From Pullilachnospira sp963929535 (GTDB lineage Bacteria; Bacillota; Clostridia; Lachnospirales; Lachnospiraceae), in NCBI GenBank assembly GCA_963929535.1, contig CAWVIZ010000010.1:186001-250000 (forward strand): a stretch of 64,000 nt of DNA, given 5' to 3'. The stretch's first letter is position 1. Every line of letters starts with the position of its first letter. This document shows positions 33,341-41,765 of this stretch, in pieces. Under the pieces are notes generated by a model. It saw only the letters and a list, made by a program, of their open reading frames with translations, had not been told where the DNA came from and did no database searches. A program made the position numbers and the translations under genes.

Positions 33341-33733
33341 ATGGGACAGCCAATATATGTGCAGGTAGAGGCTAATGTTGCAAATGGGATTATGACAATG
33401 GATGCTTCAGGAGGTGGAGAACAGGGAGGGGGATATTGGTTAGATTGGGATTTGAATAGTGGATTTACTAATGGACTGCTGGGCTGGGACTCATTGAAGA
33501 CTGAAATTGTAAATACAGGATGGCCTACTTTTTCGGGTACAGTAGAGCCATTTGGAGCATATGACGGTTCTTATGAGTCGTTTATGAAGTATTTGCAAGA
33601 TAAGAAACCTGACCAATTAAATAGTGTTTTAGGTGATGCATCTTGGTCTACGAAGGGTGATTTTGTTACTGCTAATTGGACTAAGTTAACTGATGGTACA
33701 AATAGACCCGGTAATGGGTGTGTGCGTTTCTGA
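33341..33733 (+). CDS. Unknown protein in RiPP-like cluster, candidate substrate
   Basis: 130 residues, ATG 33341 three bases after the radical SAM stop, inside the same operon. It is clearly more AT-rich than its neighbours, an acquired-looking segment. No membrane helix, no family recognised. It is rich in Gly, Asp, Asn, Trp and Thr (GGGEQGGGYWLDWDLNSGFT) and has a single Cys near the end (PGNGCVRF). The position between the radical SAM enzyme and the HprK-like kinase makes it the best candidate for the modified polypeptide, although 130 residues is long for a RiPP precursor. It could instead be an accessory or immunity protein. Confidence 0.6.
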   Translation: MGQPIYVQVEANVANGIMTMDASGGGEQGGGYWLDWDLNSGFTNGLLGWDSLKTEIVNTGWPTFSGTVEPFGAYDGSYESFMKYLQDKKPDQLNSVLGDASWSTKGDFVTANWTKLTDGTNRPGNGCVRF

Positions 33734-33734
33734 A

Positions 33735-34517
33735 ATGGTAATTTATAAAATTGGAGATATTTATGTTTCCTTGAATATTGGGATTAAATGTTGGGAGAAA
33801 TTTCAAGTTTTTTCAAATTCGGATATTGATATAAATATAGAAATTTTGGATTCTATTCAGCAATATTACGAAATAGAGTTTATACAGATTCCAAGTTCTG
33901 CACAAATTTGTTTACGATATGGATCGGATATTATGTTTGCAGATGAAAGTTATAAAAATATTTATATTTTTTCAACGGCCAATATTGAGAATATAATGAT
34001 ATTTTTAATTCAGGCGTATCATAGTTATGCTATTATTCACCAAAGATTACATTTCCACAGCTCCCTCATCGACCACCGCGGCCACGGCCTCATGTTCCTG
34101 GGCCCTTCCGGGATCGGAAAGACCACCCAGGCGGAGCTTTGGAACAAGTACCGCGAATCACTGATTATCAACGGCGATATGGTCTTCGTCCAGGAGACGG
34201 ATGACGGATTTCTGGGCTGGGGAACTCCCTGGCACGGTTCTTCGCCCTACTGCGAGAATACCAGTGTGCCTCTGAAGGCCATGATCGTTCTGAAGCAGGC
34301 TCCGGAGAATTCCATCCGGGAACTGACCGGGTTCGAGAAGGTGACGGAGGTATCCAACAGTGTTTTCTATCCCCAGTGGCTGGAAAACGGCATGGAGCTC
34401 TGTCTGGAGACGCTGGATCATCTGCTGACCAGGATCCCGGTCTATGAGCTGTCCTGCCGCCCTGATGAGGACGCGGTACGGCTGGCAGAGGAGGCAGTGT
34501 TCGGTTCCTGCGGCTGA
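33735..34517 (+). CDS. HprK-like serine kinase of peptide clusters
   Basis: 260 residues; ATG 33735 overlaps or abuts the stop of the previous gene (TGAAATG). Walker A is Gly123-PSGIGKT (residues 123-130), preceded by HFHSSLIDHRGHGLMFL and followed by INGDMVFV (Asp148), the HPr kinase/PEP-carboxykinase-like fold. It lacks the regulatory N-terminal domain of true HprK. Homologues in lasso-peptide and related RiPP clusters phosphorylate the precursor on Ser. Base composition switches abruptly from AT-rich to GC-rich around 34040-34060 (residues ~103-108), so the N-terminal and catalytic parts have different histories. The catalytic part is intact. Confidence 0.8.
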   Translation: MVIYKIGDIYVSLNIGIKCWEKFQVFSNSDIDINIEILDSIQQYYEIEFIQIPSSAQICLRYGSDIMFADESYKNIYIFSTANIENIMIFLIQAYHSYAIIHQRLHFHSSLIDHRGHGLMFLGPSGIGKTTQAELWNKYRESLIINGDMVFVQETDDGFLGWGTPWHGSSPYCENTSVPLKAMIVLKQAPENSIRELTGFEKVTEVSNSVFYPQWLENGMELCLETLDHLLTRIPVYELSCRPDEDAVRLAEEAVFGSCG

Positions 34518-34562
34518 AAACGGCCGTTGGGTCATGTCTGCCAGAAGTTTTCCGCAGGGTGA

Positions 34563-34700
34563 ATGGAGAACGACCGGCGGAACCATTATGAAATCATTAC
34601 AGAGGAATATCTGACAGAGGGGGATGGGCTGCCGCGCAGAGCGGACCGGAAGGCCTGCATGCGGAAGCGTCTGAGACCCCGGACTGCAGAAAAAAATTAA
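34563..34700 (+). CDS. Possible 45-residue basic peptide
   Basis: Frame MENDRRNHYEIITEEYLTEG followed by DGLPRRADRKACMRKRLRPR and a short end, stop TAA at 34698-34700. It lies between kinase and ABC transporter in the same direction and ends just before a terminator. The only upstream purine run (AGGGTGA) is too close to the ATG for normal initiation. It could be a peptide substrate of the cluster or a chance frame. Confidence 0.25.
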   Translation: MENDRRNHYEIITEEYLTEGDGLPRRADRKACMRKRLRPRTAEKN

Positions 34701-34752
34701 AAATCGCATTCCTGTATTCGGGTAAGATGCAGAATACCGGGATGCGATTTTC
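34701..34752 (+). terminator. Hairpin between HprK-like kinase and ABC transporter
   Basis: AAATCGCATTCC pairs with GGGATGCGATTT, with further inner pairing GTATTC/GAATAC. Followed by TCTGTTG, so termination may be partial, allowing read-through into the transporter gene. Confidence 0.65.
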
Positions 34753-34793
34753 TGTTGCAAGGAGTGGATCTCAATGAATACCGGTGAGTATCC

Positions 34794-36554
34794 GTGAGTG
34801 AATGGAAAAGAATCATACAGAAAATAAAGGAAGGCCGTCTGAAGCGGCTTTTCCGGGAGCTGATATGGATGTACGTATACGTCCGGCGCTACTGGCTGCT
34901 GATCGGTGTCTATGTCCTTCTGGGGGCTTCCGGCTCCGTGCTGGGGCTGGCCACCACCATGGTCAGCCGGGATCTGGTGGATGTGGTCACCGGGGAGAGC
35001 ACCAAGGCGCTGCTGGAGACAGCCTTTCTCTATGTGGGAGTGGGTGTTTCCCAGATCTTTATCAATGCGGTGAAAAGCCGGATCTCTCTCAGGGTACGCC
35101 TGAAGGTGACCAATGAGATCCGGGCGGACATTTATGAGCAGGTGCTGCGGACCTCCTGGTCGGCCCTGGCAAAGTACCGTTCCGGTGATCTTTTGTACCG
35201 GGTGAACGGGGACGCGGGCATGGTGGCCAACAGCATTCTCACCTTTCTTCCCAATGTGGTCAGCGCTCTGATCAGCTTTGGGGGAGCCTTTGCCGTGATG
35301 ATCCAAAATGATCCCGTCATGGCCCTGATCGCCATGGCAGGCGGTCCCATTACCTTTTTCAGCTCCCGGTATTCTGCCAGGAAGATGCGGCAGTTCCAGA
35401 AGGAGAACCAGGAAATGGCCAGCGACCGGACAGTGTTCGACCAGGAGACATTTCAGAACCTGCAGTTTATCAAGGCATTTGGAATGCTGGACCAGGTGAC
35501 GGAAAAATTTTACCGGATCCAGAAGGAGTCGGTGGATATTTCCCTGCTCCAGAACAAGTTCCAGTCCTGGATGACCATTTTTACCTCCCTGGTGGGCCAG
35601 GCCATCGGCTATGCCTGCTATGGATTTGCTATTTTCCGGCTGTGGCAGGGGGAGATCAGCTACGGCACCATGACCATGTTCGTGGGGATGGCGGGATCCC
35701 TCCGGGGATCCTTTTCCGGCATCATCAACCTGTTTCCCACGCTGATCCGGGCAGGGATCAGCGCGGAGCGGATCATGGAGGTGACAGAGCTGCCCCGGGA
35801 GAAGATGGAGGACCAGCAGGAGGCACTGGAAATAAAGGAGCGGGCAAAGACGGAGGGCGTCCGTGTCTGCATGGAGGATGTGGATTTTGCCTATGAGGAG
35901 GAAAAATGGGTGTACCGGGACGCCCGGTTTCAGGCGGAACCCGGGGAGATCGTGGCGCTGATCGGTCCCTCCGGTCAGGGAAAGACCACCACGCTGAATC
36001 TGCTGCTGGGGCTTTATCATCCCCAGAAGGGCAGAGTGTCCATTGGAAATCCGTCGGGAAAAGCCCTGACCGCCTCTTCCTCCACCCGCTGTCTGTTCAG
36101 CTACATTCCCCAGGGAAATACCCTGTTTTCCGGAACCATCGCAGAGAACATGCGGATGGTAAAGCCCCAGGCCACGGATGAGGAGATCCGGGCGGCGCTG
36201 GAGGCGGCCTGCGCATGGGAATTCGTGGAAAAGCTGGAGAATGGGATGGATACCCAGGTGAGGGAGAGGGGCACCCGGTTTTCGGAAGGGCAGAAGCAGC
36301 GGCTGTCCATCGCCAGAGCGCTTCTGGCGGATGCGCCGGTGATGATCCTGGACGAGGCCACCAGTGCGCTGGATGTGGCCACGGAACGGAGGGTGCTGCG
36401 GCAGATCATCAAAAAGGAACCCTGCCGCACGGTCATCGTGGCCGCTCACCGGCCCAGTGTGTTTTCCATGTGCAGCAGGGTGTATAAGGTGCAGGATCAT
36501 GCCATGACCCAGGTGGATGAGGAAGGGATCCGGGAATTTCTCAATGCCTTCTGA
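34794..36554 (+). CDS. ABC exporter, fused permease and ATPase
   Basis: 586 residues starting at GTG 34794. Six membrane helices cover residues ~20-325; the nucleotide-binding domain follows with Walker A ALIGPSGQGKTTTLNLLLGL, signature FSEGQKQRLSIARALL and Walker B VMILDEATSALD with the H-loop AAHRP. No N-terminal C39 peptidase domain, so it does not itself cleave a double-glycine leader. As the last + strand gene of the RiPP-like block it is the likely exporter of the product. A 7-codon frame MNTGEYP (ATG 34774, AAGGAG upstream) ends with TGA overlapping this GTG, suggesting that the transporter is translated by coupling to it. Confidence 0.9.
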   Translation: MSEWKRIIQKIKEGRLKRLFRELIWMYVYVRRYWLLIGVYVLLGASGSVLGLATTMVSRDLVDVVTGESTKALLETAFLYVGVGVSQIFINAVKSRISLRVRLKVTNEIRADIYEQVLRTSWSALAKYRSGDLLYRVNGDAGMVANSILTFLPNVVSALISFGGAFAVMIQNDPVMALIAMAGGPITFFSSRYSARKMRQFQKENQEMASDRTVFDQETFQNLQFIKAFGMLDQVTEKFYRIQKESVDISLLQNKFQSWMTIFTSLVGQAIGYACYGFAIFRLWQGEISYGTMTMFVGMAGSLRGSFSGIINLFPTLIRAGISAERIMEVTELPREKMEDQQEALEIKERAKTEGVRVCMEDVDFAYEEEKWVYRDARFQAEPGEIVALIGPSGQGKTTTLNLLLGLYHPQKGRVSIGNPSGKALTASSSTRCLFSYIPQGNTLFSGTIAENMRMVKPQATDEEIRAALEAACAWEFVEKLENGMDTQVRERGTRFSEGQKQRLSIARALLADAPVMILDEATSALDVATERRVLRQIIKKEPCRTVIVAAHRPSVFSMCSRVYKVQDHAMTQVDEEGIREFLNAF

Positions 36555-36565
36555 GAAGAGGCTTC

Positions 36566-37780
36566 CTACTTGCGGAAGCCGGCCCTGTACTTTTGCAGAA
36601 GCCGGGTCCGCTTCTTTCCGTAGCGGATGCTCCGGAAGGCAAGTCCCCGGTCGGTGGAGAGCACCTCTTTCGCAAATTTCCCAATACGGGCCAGCCACAT
36701 GAAGGGGAGCAGCCAGGGATGCCGAAGGAGCACCGGATACGAGTGGTACATCCGGGAATAGGGGGGAAACAGCATGGTGATCAGCCGGGGTCTTTTCTCC
36801 TCCTGGTGAAGCAGCCGGGCGTTGATATAGGTGGCGCTAAGCTGCTGATAACGGTCGCTGTTCCCGAAGCAGCCCACTGCCAGGATCTCTTCCAGAAGCG
36901 GCGCCGGATCGGGGCAGCGGCCGGGCGCGGGGATGGAAGAAAAGCCCAGCCACCGCCGGCCGATCTCCAGAATGGCGGCGTAGAAGGTTTCACCGCCTAT
37001 GGCGGAGATGGCTTTTACCACCCGGGGAAAGTCGATCTCATCCTCGAAGGTCTGACGGAACAGCAGCAGATCCATCAGATGTCGGATTCCCACGCCGCAG
37101 GAGGTAAAATGCTTGAAAATGTGAAAGTACAGGAACAGGTAATGGTCCGTGGGACTTAAGGTATGGATGGTGTGCCCCTGAAGCTCCATGGTGACGGAGC
37201 GCTGCCGGGCGCCCTCCAGCAGCTCATTCATGGTCCGGCGCAGTCCGCTTTCCGTTCCGAAGGGATTCACATGCATCTCCAGGGTGAGGGAAGGACCCTC
37301 ATAGGTCATCTCCTGGATCTCCTCCAGCCGTCCGGCTTCTTCCGGAAGTTCCGGCAGATAACCGTTCTGGCGGAGAATGGGATCGCACAGAGGCAGCTCT
37401 TCTTCGGTGATCCACAGGTCTTCATCCCCGGAGGGGCGCAGCTCCGGCTGGGGATAGAGGGAACGGCAGACCAGTCCCTTCAGCACCAGAGGCGCGGCGC
37501 CAGCTTCAAGAAGCTGGTCGTAGAGCTCCAGGAAGGATTCCGTCCGCATCCACTGGCTTCCCGACTGGGCCACGGCGCCGGTCAGGAACTGCTGTGCGGT
37601 ATCCGGGGATGCCAGAGAAAATTCCGGAAGCCTGCGCACCGCCTCATAGACCGCGGGAAGGAGATTATGGCTGTTGGACAGATGAAGAAGCGCTTCCCAG
37701 TCCGGATCGGTCAGGGAAGGGGTACCGCCGTGCAGGATGCAGCGGAGAATATGAAGAAAATTTTCGCTCTGAGTATTCAC
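36566..37780 (-). CDS. Nucleotidyltransferase-family protein of RiPP clusters
   Basis: 404 residues, ATG 37780 with GGAG about 10 bases upstream. The core motif is PLVLKGLVCRSLYPQPELRP followed by SGDEDLWI: Lys101-Gly102 and the Asp119-x-Asp121 metal pair of the 'uncharacterised nucleotidyltransferase' family (NTP_transf_5). Members are recurrent partners of PqqD and HprK-like kinases in lasso and other RiPP clusters, where they probably transfer a nucleotide or modify a phosphorylated product; this is not established here. The gene is convergent with the ABC transporter and only 11 bases from it, so it has its own promoter. Confidence 0.82.
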   Translation of the reverse strand: MNTQSENFLHILRCILHGGTPSLTDPDWEALLHLSNSHNLLPAVYEAVRRLPEFSLASPDTAQQFLTGAVAQSGSQWMRTESFLELYDQLLEAGAAPLVLKGLVCRSLYPQPELRPSGDEDLWITEEELPLCDPILRQNGYLPELPEEAGRLEEIQEMTYEGPSLTLEMHVNPFGTESGLRRTMNELLEGARQRSVTMELQGHTIHTLSPTDHYLFLYFHIFKHFTSCGVGIRHLMDLLLFRQTFEDEIDFPRVVKAISAIGGETFYAAILEIGRRWLGFSSIPAPGRCPDPAPLLEEILAVGCFGNSDRYQQLSATYINARLLHQEEKRPRLITMLFPPYSRMYHSYPVLLRHPWLLPFMWLARIGKFAKEVLSTDRGLAFRSIRYGKKRTRLLQKYRAGFRK

Positions 37781-37973
37781 TGAAAGATCACTCCTTTCAA
37801 AGTAAAAGCAGGCGCGGATCCTCCGGAGGGTCCGATTTCCCGGAAATCATGGGAGGATACAGGCAGAACTGCTGAAATCGGCATCATTATAGCAAAAAAA
37901 GAATGCAGTGTCCAGAAACAAAAAAATAAAGAATAAATTGATATAAGCAAATCATTAAGGAATGAGGTACAAG
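37781..37973. other. Divergent control region of nucleotidyltransferase and exopolysaccharide genes
   Basis: AT-rich from ~37880 (AAAAAAAGAATGCAGTGTCC..., TTGATATAAGCAAATCATTAAGG). No clear consensus promoter pair; both divergent genes must start here. Confidence 0.4.
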
Positions 37974-38795
37974 ATGAAATACGTCAGAATCGCAGTAGTG
38001 ATATTACTGATCGCTTCCCTGGGAATCTACGGCGCCGGGGTGGTGAGAGAAAAACAGGGGGAGGATCCCACAAGGCCCGTGATCACCAGCGACAGGGAAG
38101 TGCTGGAGATTCCGGTATCCTATGAGGAGGCAGATCTGCTGGAGGGGCTTTCGGCCAGCGATGAGCGGGATGGCGACCTGACAGATCAGATCCTGGTAGG
38201 GGAGTTTTCACAGTTTGTGGAAAAGGGAGTCTGTAATGTGAGCTATGTGGTGTTTGACAGCTCCAACCAGGCGGCCACTTTAAGCCGTCAGGTGCGGTTT
38301 ACCGATTATGTGTCTCCGCGGATCACGCTCAGTGAGCCGCTGGTATTCACAGAGGGGCAGACGGAAAGCGCCATTGAGCGGATCGGAGCCAGTGATGTGC
38401 TGGATGGGGATATCACCTCTCTGGTGAGACAGAATGAGTCGGATATCGACTATCGGACTGCCGGAGATTATTCCATTACCGTGGAGGTGACCAACAGCTT
38501 CGGGGATCTGGAGACGGAGACGCTTCCGGTGCATGTGGTGGAGCCTTCCCGGCTGGGTCTGGAGATCGGCCTGACTGCCAATATCGTATACCTGGATCCG
38601 GGAGAGAACTTTGAACCCTACAGCTATGTGGAATCCCTGGCAGACGCCTATGGGGACGCGCTGGATCCGGGTCTTGTACAGGCGGATTCCGGTGTGGACA
38701 CCAGCCAGGAGGGCTGCTATCAGGTGCATTACTATGCGGAAAGCGAAAGCGGTCTGGAAGGGGAAACCTGGCTGACCGTGATCGTCCGGGCGTAA
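37974..38795 (+). CDS. Membrane-anchored bacterial Ig-like (DUF5011) protein
   Basis: 273 residues from ATG 37974, preferred over ATG 37962 because GAGG lies 6 bases before it. A single N-terminal helix (residues ~4-25) anchors it; the outside part contains two Ig-like repeats with the DUF5011/HYR signature: GLSASDERDGDLTDQIL and GASDVLDGDITSLV, each followed by strand-rich text ending in YVVFDSSNQ- or YSITVEVTNSFG-like strands, and a third diverged domain. It is followed 11 nt later by a Wzz/BY-kinase fusion. A paralogue with the same layout lies at 41766, flanking the two kinases symmetrically. Probably a surface or cell-wall partner of the polysaccharide machinery. Confidence 0.75.
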   Translation: MKYVRIAVVILLIASLGIYGAGVVREKQGEDPTRPVITSDREVLEIPVSYEEADLLEGLSASDERDGDLTDQILVGEFSQFVEKGVCNVSYVVFDSSNQAATLSRQVRFTDYVSPRITLSEPLVFTEGQTESAIERIGASDVLDGDITSLVRQNESDIDYRTAGDYSITVEVTNSFGDLETETLPVHVVEPSRLGLEIGLTANIVYLDPGENFEPYSYVESLADAYGDALDPGLVQADSGVDTSQEGCYQVHYYAESESGLEGETWLTVIVRA

Positions 38796-38806
38796 AGGAG
38801 GAACGT

Positions 38807-40219
38807 ATGGGAGATACGAAAGAATTTAATCTGGATGAAATCAGTCTGCGCAGTGTCTGCGTGGACGTGGTGAAGAATCTCTGGGTGATCATGCTGGCCG
38901 CTGTGGCTGCCTGGTTCGCAGTGACGGGAGTGGAGAAGCTGATCTACGTTCCGGAGTATACGGCTACGGCAACGCTGGCGGTAAGCGCCAAGGGAAGCAG
39001 CAGCAACGCCTACACCTCTCTGTCCATGACCAGCCAGATGGCGGGAGTTTTCAGCGAGGTGTTCAGCAGCAACGTGCTGAGGGAACGGATCGCGGAAGAT
39101 ATGGGAGTGGACAGCATCCAGGGCGAGATCACCACCAGCATTATCGAAGAGACCAATCTGATCACCCTGCAGGTGACGTCGGAAAATCCCAGAGAGACCT
39201 ACCTGATCATCAGCTCGGCGCTGGATAATTACGATACGGTGTCGGATTACCTCTTTTCCAATGCGGTGCTGCGGATTGTGCAGGAACCTTCCGTTCCCTA
39301 CAGTCCCTCCAATGTGATGAATATTTCAAGGATCCGCAAACTGGGGATGCTGGGAGCTGCCGGCGGAGTGGGAGCGCTTCTGGTGCTTTTGTCGGTGCTG
39401 CGCTTTACTGTAAAAACCCGGCAGGGGGCTGCGAGAAATCTGGACGGGCGGCTTCTGGGCACCATTCCTTATGAGAAAAAGCAGTTTACCTGGAAGGAGA
39501 TCCTCCAGAAAAAGAAAAAATCCCTCCTGATCTCCACGCCTCTGGTGAGTATGGTATTCTCCGAGTCGGTCCGTAAGCTGGCCACCCGGCTGAACCACCA
39601 TATGAGCAGACGGCAGCAGAAGGTGATCCTGGTGACCAGTGTGTCTGAGAATGAGGGAAAATCTTCTGTGGCGGCCAATCTGGCCCTGGCTCTGGCAGAA
39701 AAAGGGAAACGGGTGGCTCTGATCGACGGGGATCTGAAAAAACCGGCCCAGTATAAGGTGTTCGGGCAGCCGGAGGCGCCTAAAGGATGGCTTTCGGATT
39801 ATCTGTCCGGAAAGGCCGGGATCGGAGAGGTCCTGGTCCACGATAAAAGCCGCAGCCTGTATATGATCTATCAGAATTCCAGCGTGCGCAATTCCGGCGG
39901 ACTGCTGGAGTCGTCTCAGATGAAGGATCTGATCAATGCCTGCCGGAAGAACATGGATTATCTGGTACTGGATTCCTCCCCTATGGCGCTGGCCAGCGAT
40001 GCGGAGCTGATGCTGAAGCAGGTGGATCTGGCGGTTCTGGTGGTACGGCAGGACAGGGCCAATATCCGCGCCATCAATGATGCTGCGGATGTGATCAGAA
40101 AAAGCGGTGTGGATTTCGGAGGATTTGTGCTGAACGCATTTCACAGAGAACTCTCCCTTCAGCCCCAGAGAGGCTACGGCAGATATTACGGCGGCGCCGG
40201 GAGAGCTTCAGAGGAGTAG
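38807..40219 (+). CDS. Polysaccharide co-polymerase fused to BY-kinase (first copy)
   Basis: 470 residues, ATG 38807 behind AAAGGAGG. The Wzz-like part has helices at ~25-45 and ~178-200 with an extracytoplasmic loop between (EYTATATLAVSAK, VQEPSVPYSPSN). The cytoplasmic tyrosine-kinase domain has Walker A SVSENEGKSS (278-287), Walker A' ALIDGDLKKP (304-313) and Walker B YLVLDSSP. The tail QPQRGYGRYYGGAG is the autophosphorylated tyrosine cluster. In most Firmicutes the two halves are separate proteins (CpsC and CpsD); here they are fused as in Proteobacteria. It regulates chain length and assembly of surface polysaccharide. Confidence 0.9.
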   Translation: MGDTKEFNLDEISLRSVCVDVVKNLWVIMLAAVAAWFAVTGVEKLIYVPEYTATATLAVSAKGSSSNAYTSLSMTSQMAGVFSEVFSSNVLRERIAEDMGVDSIQGEITTSIIEETNLITLQVTSENPRETYLIISSALDNYDTVSDYLFSNAVLRIVQEPSVPYSPSNVMNISRIRKLGMLGAAGGVGALLVLLSVLRFTVKTRQGAARNLDGRLLGTIPYEKKQFTWKEILQKKKKSLLISTPLVSMVFSESVRKLATRLNHHMSRRQQKVILVTSVSENEGKSSVAANLALALAEKGKRVALIDGDLKKPAQYKVFGQPEAPKGWLSDYLSGKAGIGEVLVHDKSRSLYMIYQNSSVRNSGGLLESSQMKDLINACRKNMDYLVLDSSPMALASDAELMLKQVDLAVLVVRQDRANIRAINDAADVIRKSGVDFGGFVLNAFHRELSLQPQRGYGRYYGGAGRASEE

Positions 40220-40222
40220 ATT

Positions 40223-41719
40223 ATGGAAAAACAAAAACGAGAAGATGATGTGATAGACCTGGGGATCCTGCTGTGGAATTTTATCCGGGGGCTGAAAAAA
40301 TGGTGGTGGCTGATCCCCCTGTTTGCTTTTCTGGGCGCAGCGGCGTCTATGGTGAAATCCACCGGATTTTATACGCCCATGTACCAGTCCACCGCCTCCT
40401 TTACGGTGATGACGGGAAACAGCAGCCAGGACAACGGGACGGCCAGCTATAATTTTTATTATGACAGCTCTACAGCAGATCAGCTGGGAAAGACGTTTCC
40501 CTATATCCTGGGAAGTAATCTGCTGACAGAGGCCATCCAGGAGGATCTGGGAGTGGAAAGCGTCAACGGCAGCATATCCGCTCAGGTGGTATCGGATTCC
40601 AACCTGGTGACCATGACGGTCACCAGCAGCGATCCCCAGGACGCCAAGGCGATCCTGGAGTCGGCCATCCGGGTTTATCCCGATGTGGCCCGGTTTGTGA
40701 TCGGCAATACACAGTTTAATATGATCGACACGCCCAATCTTCCGGAAACGCCTTACAATCAGCCCAACTATACCAGGACGGTAGAGAAATGGGCGGCCGC
40801 CGGAGCCATGGGAGCGATCCTTCTGATCGGCCTTTACGCTTTGCTGAAAAAGACGGTGCAGAAACCGGAGGAATTGAAATCTGTGATGAGCCTGGAATGT
40901 CTGGGAAATGTGCCGCAGGTAAAGTTCAAGGCCAGGGGAAAAGGAAATGATCAGGAAGTTTCATTTCTGAATCCCAGGATCCCTCAGGGGTTCAAGGAAA
41001 GTGTACAGAGCCTTCAGGTGCGGCTGGAGAGAGAGATGGAGACCCGGAACGCAAAAGTGCTTCTGATCACCAGCACCATTGCCGGAGAGGGAAAATCGGT
41101 GACAGCTGTCAGCCTGGCCTGCGCCGCGGCATCTCTGGGGAAAAGAGTGCTGCTGATCGATGGAGATCTGCGCAGACAGGATGACAGGAAAAAATTTTCC
41201 GTCCGGTCCGGCTATGGACTGGAGGGGGTGCTCACCGGCGCCTGCCCTCTGGAGAAGGCCATCCGGAGGGACAAGAAAAGCGGCGTCTGGCTGCTGTGCG
41301 GGGATAAGCCTGCATCCCGGGTGCCCCGGATACTGAACCACAGAGATATGAAGGATGTGATGGAGCAGTGCCGGCGCCAGATGGATCTGGTGATCATTGA
41401 TGCGCCGCCCTGCGATCTCTTTGAGGATGCAGGTGTCCTGGCCGAATACGCGGACTGTATTCTGTATATCGTGCGCCACGATTTTGTCCAGAGGAGAAGG
41501 ATCGTGGACGGTGTGGCCGCCCTGGAGGAGAGCCATGCGGAGCTTCTGGGCTATGCCTTCAATGATGTGCCGGTGCACAGAGGAGGTTATGGCTATTACG
41601 GTTACGGAAGATACGGTTACGGATACTATGGCTACGGCAAGTACGGGTATGGAAAATACGGCGACTCCTCCAAAGAGAAAACGGAAGCGGTTAAAAAAGA
41701 TACGTCCGCAGCCAGATAG
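40223..41719 (+). CDS. Polysaccharide co-polymerase fused to BY-kinase (second copy)
   Basis: 498 residues, starting four bases after the first copy. Same layout: helices at ~26-44 and ~190-208, Walker A STIAGEGKSVT (284-294), Walker A' LLIDGDLRRQ, Walker B LVIIDAPPCD. The tail is strikingly tyrosine/glycine rich (GGYGYYGYGRYGYGYYGYGK, then YGYGKYGD), with about a dozen tyrosines for phosphorylation, far more than the first copy. The two proteins are only distantly similar, so the duplication is old. Tail length and phosphorylation probably tune interaction with partners. Confidence 0.9.
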   Translation: MEKQKREDDVIDLGILLWNFIRGLKKWWWLIPLFAFLGAAASMVKSTGFYTPMYQSTASFTVMTGNSSQDNGTASYNFYYDSSTADQLGKTFPYILGSNLLTEAIQEDLGVESVNGSISAQVVSDSNLVTMTVTSSDPQDAKAILESAIRVYPDVARFVIGNTQFNMIDTPNLPETPYNQPNYTRTVEKWAAAGAMGAILLIGLYALLKKTVQKPEELKSVMSLECLGNVPQVKFKARGKGNDQEVSFLNPRIPQGFKESVQSLQVRLEREMETRNAKVLLITSTIAGEGKSVTAVSLACAAASLGKRVLLIDGDLRRQDDRKKFSVRSGYGLEGVLTGACPLEKAIRRDKKSGVWLLCGDKPASRVPRILNHRDMKDVMEQCRRQMDLVIIDAPPCDLFEDAGVLAEYADCILYIVRHDFVQRRRIVDGVAALEESHAELLGYAFNDVPVHRGGYGYYGYGRYGYGYYGYGKYGYGKYGDSSKEKTEAVKKDTSAAR

Positions 41720-41765
41720 AGCAGATCCGGGAGGATGAAAACGGAATGGGAGGAGGTGACGGATC

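Noticed and set aside
34158..36698. Very long minus-strand open frame opposite the ABC transporter
   Set aside because: Low-complexity His/Pro/Gly-rich shadow of GC-rich coding DNA on the other strand.
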